DNA from: Brevibacterium sp. CS2
GTDB taxonomy: Bacteria > Actinomycetota > Actinomycetes > Actinomycetales > Brevibacteriaceae
Direction: 5' to 3'
Assembly (NCBI RefSeq): GCF_005280295.1
Contig: NZ_CP040020.1
Location: forward strand, 930,001 to 994,000
Length of the DNA stretch: 64,000 nt
Shown here: positions 60,696 to 64,000 of the stretch, one piece after another
Layout of the letters: every line of letters begins with the position of its first letter
Position numbering within the stretch: position 1 is the stretch's first letter
Made by a program: the position numbers and the translations under genes
Notes under the pieces: model-generated
Told to the model about the DNA's origin: nothing
Database searches by the model: none
What the model saw: only the letters and a program-made list of their open reading frames with translations

Positions 60696-62963
60696 TCAGC
60701 GGAAGCGGAGCAGGCGCAGGCTGTTGAGCACGACGAACACCGAGCTGAACGCCATCGCGGCCCCGGCGATCATCGGGTTGAGCAGCCCGGCCGCGGCGAT
60801 CGGGATCGCGGCGGTGTTGTAGGCGAAGGCCCAGAACAGGTTGCCCTTGATGATCCCGAGCGTGCGCCGGGACAGGCGGACGGCCTGCGGGATCTGCTGC
60901 GGATCGCTGGCCACGAGCGTGATGTCCGAGGCCGCGATCGCGGCATCCGTGCCGCTGCCCATCGCCAGCCCGAGGTCCGCGCGGGCGAGCGCTGCGGCGT
61001 CGTTGACCCCGTCGCCGACCATCGCCACGACCCGGCTCTCGTCCTGCAGCCGCTCGACGACCGCGACCTTGTCCGCCGGGCGGACGTCGGCGTGGACCCG
61101 GGTGATGCCGACCTCGCGGGCCACGGCGTGCGCGGCCCCGGCGTGGTCGCCGGTGAGGAGCACGGGCTCGAGCCCGAGCTCGCGGAGCTCGCCGATCGCG
61201 GCGGCGGCGCTCGGCTTGACGGTGTCGGCGACCTCGATGCGGCCGACGTACTCCCCGTCGATCGCCGCGGCGACGAGCGTCGCGGCGGCCCCCTCGGACT
61301 CGTCGGCGACACCGGGGATCCCGGCCTCGCGGAGCAGCCCGGGGCGCCCGATGAGCAGCGTCCGGCCGTCGACCACGGCGCGGATGCCGCCGCCGGGGAT
61401 GTTCTCGAAGTCGGTGACGTCGAGACGCGCGGGCTCGGCGTCCCCGGCACTCGCCGACTCCGCCGCGCGGGCGATCGCCTGGGCGATCGGGTGCTCGCTG
61501 CGGGACTCGGCGGCGCCGACCCGGGCGAGCTGCTCGGGTGCGAGATCGTGTCCGACGACCTCCATGCGGCCCTCGGTCACGGTGCCGGTCTTGTCGAGCA
61601 CGATGGTGTCGACCTTGCGGGTGCTCTCCATCACCTCGGGCCCGGAGACGAGGATGCCGAGCTGCGAGCCGCGGCCCGAGGACACCGCGAGGGCGGTCGG
61701 GGTGGCGAGTCCGAGCGCGCACGGGCAGGCGATGATGAGCACGGTGAGCGCGGCATGGAGCCCGGTGGTCCAGGTGCCGCCGAGCAGCCCCCAGCCGAGC
61801 AGCGTGAGCACGGCGATGACGATGACGGCCGGCACGAACACCGCCGACACCCGGTCGGCCAGGCGCTGCACCGGCGGTTTTCCGGTCTGCGCGCGGGTGA
61901 CGAGATCGGCCATCGCGGCGAGCGTGGTCTCCGCACCGACGCGGGTGGCGCGGACCTCGAGCGAGCCGGAGGTGTTGACGGTCGCCCCGGTGACGGGATC
62001 GCCCTCGGCGACCTCGACCGGCACGCTCTCGCCGCTGAGCATCGACTCGTCGATCGCGGAGTGGCCGGCGACGACGACCCCGTCGGTGGCGATCTTCTCC
62101 CCGGGCCTGACCCGGAACACGTCGCCGGTCACGAGGTCCTCGACGGGCACCTCGACCGCGGTGCGGGCAGCGCCCTCGCCCCGGAGCACGGTCGCCGAAC
62201 GGGCGCCCAGGCTCAGCAGCTCGCGCAGCGCGCGCGTCGCGGTGCCCTTCGCGCGCTCCTCGGTGATCCGGCCGATGAGGAGGAACACCGTGATCGCGAC
62301 GGCCGCCTCGAACCAGATGTGGTAGTCGTGCGGCAGGTGGAGGACGTGGCCGCGGGACACGGCGAGGCCGAGGGTGAAGAGCGAGTACAGGCCGGCGACG
62401 GTGATGCCGACGCTGACCAGGGTGTCCATCGTCGTCGAACCGCCGCGGGCGGCCTTGAACGCCGCCTGGTGGAACGGCCAGGCGCCCCAGGTGATGACCG
62501 GCAGGCTGAGGACCAGCACCACCCACTGCCAGCCGGGGAAGTGCCAGCCCATCACCATCGAGATCGCGATCACGGGCACGCCGAGGATCGCCGAGCCGAT
62601 GAGGCGGGGACGCAGCCGCTCCGTGCCGTAGTCGACGACCTCCGGGCCGGCGCCGCCGGTGAAAGGGGCGCGGACGGTCGCGGAGTAGCCGGCGCGGGAC
62701 ACCGTGTCGGTGATCTGCTCATCGCTGACGTCGCCGGTGACCTCGACATGGGCGGAGTTGAGCGGCAGGTTGACGCTCGCGCTCACGCCGTCGAGCCGGT
62801 TGAGTTTCTTCTCGATCCGGGCCGAGCACGAGGCGCACGTCATCCCGGTGATGTCGAGGTCGAGCTCGCGCACCCCCACCGGGGCCGAGGTGCCGGCGGG
62901 GGTGCCCGCCGGTCCTGCGGCTCCGCCCGGTCCCGAGGTGCGCGAGGCGCTGGGGGAGGTCAT
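60696..62963 (-). CDS. copA: Copper-exporting P1B-type ATPase CopA
   Basis: A 755-residue Cu(I) pump. N-terminal metal-binding domain with GMTCASC (Cys43, Cys46), eight membrane helices, actuator SGES, metal-site CPC in [14 protein letters not shown], phosphorylation motif [21 protein letters not shown] and hinge [11 protein letters not shown], then the C-terminal helices with YNTAAIP. A Gly/Ala/Pro-rich extension precedes the first domain. ATG 62961-62963 lies one base after the copZ stop, so both are co-translated. The operon order csoR-copZ-copA and a CsoR box upstream show copper induction. Confidence 0.97.
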   Translation of the reverse strand: MTSPSASRTSGPGGAAGPAGTPAGTSAPVGVRELDLDITGMTCASCSARIEKKLNRLDGVSASVNLPLNSAHVEVTGDVSDEQITDTVSRAGYSATVRAPFTGGAGPEVVDYGTERLRPRLIGSAILGVPVIAISMVMGWHFPGWQWVVLVLSLPVITWGAWPFHQAAFKAARGGSTTMDTLVSVGITVAGLYSLFTLGLAVSRGHVLHLPHDYHIWFEAAVAITVFLLIGRITEERAKGTATRALRELLSLGARSATVLRGEGAARTAVEVPVEDLVTGDVFRVRPGEKIATDGVVVAGHSAIDESMLSGESVPVEVAEGDPVTGATVNTSGSLEVRATRVGAETTLAAMADLVTRAQTGKPPVQRLADRVSAVFVPAVIVIAVLTLLGWGLLGGTWTTGLHAALTVLIIACPCALGLATPTALAVSSGRGSQLGILVSGPEVMESTRKVDTIVLDKTGTVTEGRMEVVGHDLAPEQLARVGAAESRSEHPIAQAIARAAESASAGDAEPARLDVTDFENIPGGGIRAVVDGRTLLIGRPGLLREAGIPGVADESEGAAATLVAAAIDGEYVGRIEVADTVKPSAAAAIGELRELGLEPVLLTGDHAGAAHAVAREVGITRVHADVRPADKVAVVERLQDESRVVAMVGDGVNDAAALARADLGLAMGSGTDAAIAASDITLVASDPQQIPQAVRLSRRTLGIIKGNLFWAFAYNTAAIPIAAAGLLNPMIAGAAMAFSSVFVVLNSLRLLRFR

Positions 62964-62964
62964 G

Positions 62965-63177
62965 TCACTTCACCTCGTAGCCGGCCTCGTCGACCGCGGC
63001 GGCGACGGCCGCATCATCGAGCGGCTGCTCGGAGGTGATGGTGACGGGGGAGCCACCGCCGGCCACGAGGTCGACCTCGACGGCGGAGACGCCGGGCAGC
63101 GCCCCGACCTCCTCCTTCACGGCAGCGACGCAGTGTCCGCAGGTCATGCCGGTGACGGTGATCGTGGTGGTGGTCAT
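62965..63177 (-). CDS. copZ: Copper chaperone CopZ
   Basis: A 70-residue ferredoxin-fold heavy-metal-associated domain: [32 protein letters not shown], where Cys13 and Cys16 bind Cu(I), and the C-terminal AVDEAGYEV loop typical of chaperones. It hands copper to the CopA N-terminal domain. ATG 63175-63177 has GGAG about seven bases upstream. Sits 66 bases after csoR and overlaps almost directly with copA. Confidence 0.95.
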   Translation of the reverse strand: MTTTTITVTGMTCGHCVAAVKEEVGALPGVSAVEVDLVAGGGSPVTITSEQPLDDAAVAAAVDEAGYEVK

Positions 63178-63243
63178 GTGGTGCTCCTTCAGTGGTGGAT
63201 GGCGGTGATTGGCGGGTGGATCCGGTGAAGCCGGCGCAGCCCC

Positions 63244-63561
63244 TCAGCTCTTGATGAGGCGGGCGATCGCGGCGGTGGCCTCGGCGATCTTCGCCTCGGC
63301 CGACTCGGGCGATTCCTGCGCCGCGGTCACCACGCAGTGCTGCATGTGCTCGTCGAGCAGGCGGATCGACAGGGAGTGGAGAGCGGCGGTGGCGGCGGAG
63401 ACCTGGGTGAGGATGTCGATGCAGTACTTGTCGTCCTCGATCATCCGGCCGATTCCGCGCACCTGCCCCTCGATGCGTCTGACCCGTGCGAGGTGGGCGG
63501 CCTTGTCCGCGGTGTAGCCGTGCGGCGGCTGCGGCTCCGGGCGGGTCTGCGGTGTGTCCAT
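63244..63561 (-). CDS. csoR: Copper-sensing repressor CsoR
   Basis: A 105-residue helical repressor. The Cu(I) ligands Cys47 (KYCIDI), His72 and Cys76 (DEHMQHC) are all present, unlike the CstR-like paralogue at 23582. Copper binding releases it from DNA and lets copZ-copA be expressed. ATG 63559-63561 lies six bases after TATCAT, so the mRNA is leaderless. The operator lies within its own promoter spacer; the operon is csoR-copZ-copA, an autoregulated copper switch. Confidence 0.96.
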   Translation of the reverse strand: MDTPQTRPEPQPPHGYTADKAAHLARVRRIEGQVRGIGRMIEDDKYCIDILTQVSAATAALHSLSIRLLDEHMQHCVVTAAQESPESAEAKIAEATAAIARLIKS

Positions 63562-63567
63562 GTCTGG

Positions 63568-63596
63568 ATGATATACCCCTAGGGGGTATGAATCAA
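63568..63596 (-). promoter_or_regulatory. csoR promoter with embedded CsoR box
   Basis: On the minus strand -35 TTGATT (63591-63596) and -10 TATCAT (63568-63573) are 17 bp apart. The spacer holds the CsoR box, ATACCCC-TA-GGGGGTAT type (63573-63589). A bound repressor would block polymerase; start codon follows six bases after the -10. Confidence 0.9.
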
Positions 63597-63835
63597 GAGG
63601 GTGACGGGAGGGCCGGGCGGCAGGATGTGCGGATCAGCCGGGCGGGCGGTCGGCGGCCGGAGCCCGGGTGGCGTCCGGGTGGACCCCGGTCCGGCGAGGT
63701 GAGGCGCCCGGCCCGGGGAGGTGAGGGGAACCGGGTAGCCGCCGGCCCGGGGACGTGGCGGATCCACCACGCGCATCTGCCGATCCGGCGACCCGATGGG
63801 CCCGGCCCGGGCGCGGACTGCGGCACAATGTCCCC

Positions 63836-64000
63836 ATGAGCGCCCGTGATCTGCCCGAACCGCCTGTGCCGCAGCCGAAGCCGGAGGACGGGTCGCGTGC
63901 GCAGGTCCCCGGCGCCGCGCCTGCGGGACCGGGAGGCGAGCCGCAGCGGGATCCCGAGCGACCGCGCCGCCGGTCCGCCCGGGCCGTGCACTGGCGCCGG
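63836..64000 (+). CDS. Hypothetical protein, 5' part only
   Basis: ATG 63836 starts a frame open to the window end (55 codons). It lies six bases after CACAAT (63824-63829), so a leaderless start is likely. The visible part is Pro/Arg/Gly-rich and unstructured (ARDLPEPPVPQPKPEDGSRAQVPGAAPAG), then basic (RPRRRSARAVHWRR). It is probably the cytosolic lead of a membrane or secreted protein; function cannot be judged. Confidence 0.55.
   Translation, partial: MSARDLPEPPVPQPKPEDGSRAQVPGAAPAGPGGEPQRDPERPRRRSARAVHWRR

Overview
The window looks like one chromosomal segment of a high-GC Gram-positive bacterium (Actinobacteria, probably Micrococcales; a Brevibacterium-like genome would fit, but I cannot prove genus). 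The reasons are the strong G/C third-position bias, the many GTG starts, an arsenate reductase of the mycothiol-dependent type, a MerR/TipA-type regulator, an MSMEG-type TRIC channel layout, an OtsB-GH15 fusion, and more than ten genes whose start codon sits 6-7 bases after a TANNNT -10 box (leaderless mRNAs).

Layout. 1-5.4 kb: DUF445 membrane protein (cut by the window edge), TipA-like regulator, replicative helicase dnaB, an endonuclease/exonuclease/phosphatase-fold protein and a two-domain ring-cleavage-type dioxygenase. 5.5-11.6 kb: a DEAD-box RNA helicase with a structured leader, then two paralogous TRAP-type solute-binding lipoproteins flanking a secreted LytM/M23 peptidase. 11.7-12.9 kb: TetR regulator divergent from a DUF1772 protein across a perfect operator. 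13.0-17.9 kb: arsenic cluster (arsC, acr3, divergent arsR), gamma-glutamyltransferase and a second SBF-fold transporter. 18-23 kb: C39-like peptidase, a frameshifted FAD monooxygenase, a class III aminotransferase and a 5'-truncated mmsA. 23.1-28 kb: thioredoxin, a CstR-like repressor, a small Cys-rich protein, ornithine-cyclodeaminase family protein, a BASS transporter and a YetF-family protein.

28.1-35.6 kb is the accessory island. Three overlapping genes (DUF6361-type protein, a protein with two phospholipase-D/HKD-like half motifs, a 1080-residue SF2 helicase) form one translationally coupled unit with the look of an anti-phage defence operon. A clearly AT-richer PD-(D/E)XK nuclease-like gene follows with its own promoter.

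35.7-44.9 kb: a demethylase-type flavin/Fe-S oxidoreductase divergent from a GntR regulator across a 20-bp palindrome and a CRP/GlxR-like site, AlkA-type glycosylase, acidic membrane protein, AlaA-type aminotransferase, TRIC/YicG channel, a phosphotransferase and a Rieske lipoprotein. 45-50 kb: LPXTG-anchored metallophosphatase, an HTH-serine hydrolase-membrane protein operon with its own operator, and a hotdog thioesterase. 50.2-60.5 kb: membrane proteins, the OtsB-GH15 fusion, a NarL-type two-component system, and a lipoprotein-OmpR-type regulator-kinase operon, punctuated by three copies of a GCGCAATTGCGC-cored palindrome. 60.6-63.6 kb: the copper operon csoR-copZ-copA with a CsoR box placed inside a 17-bp promoter spacer. 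The last gene is cut by the window end. I saw no rRNA, tRNA, CRISPR array, insertion sequence or prophage genes.
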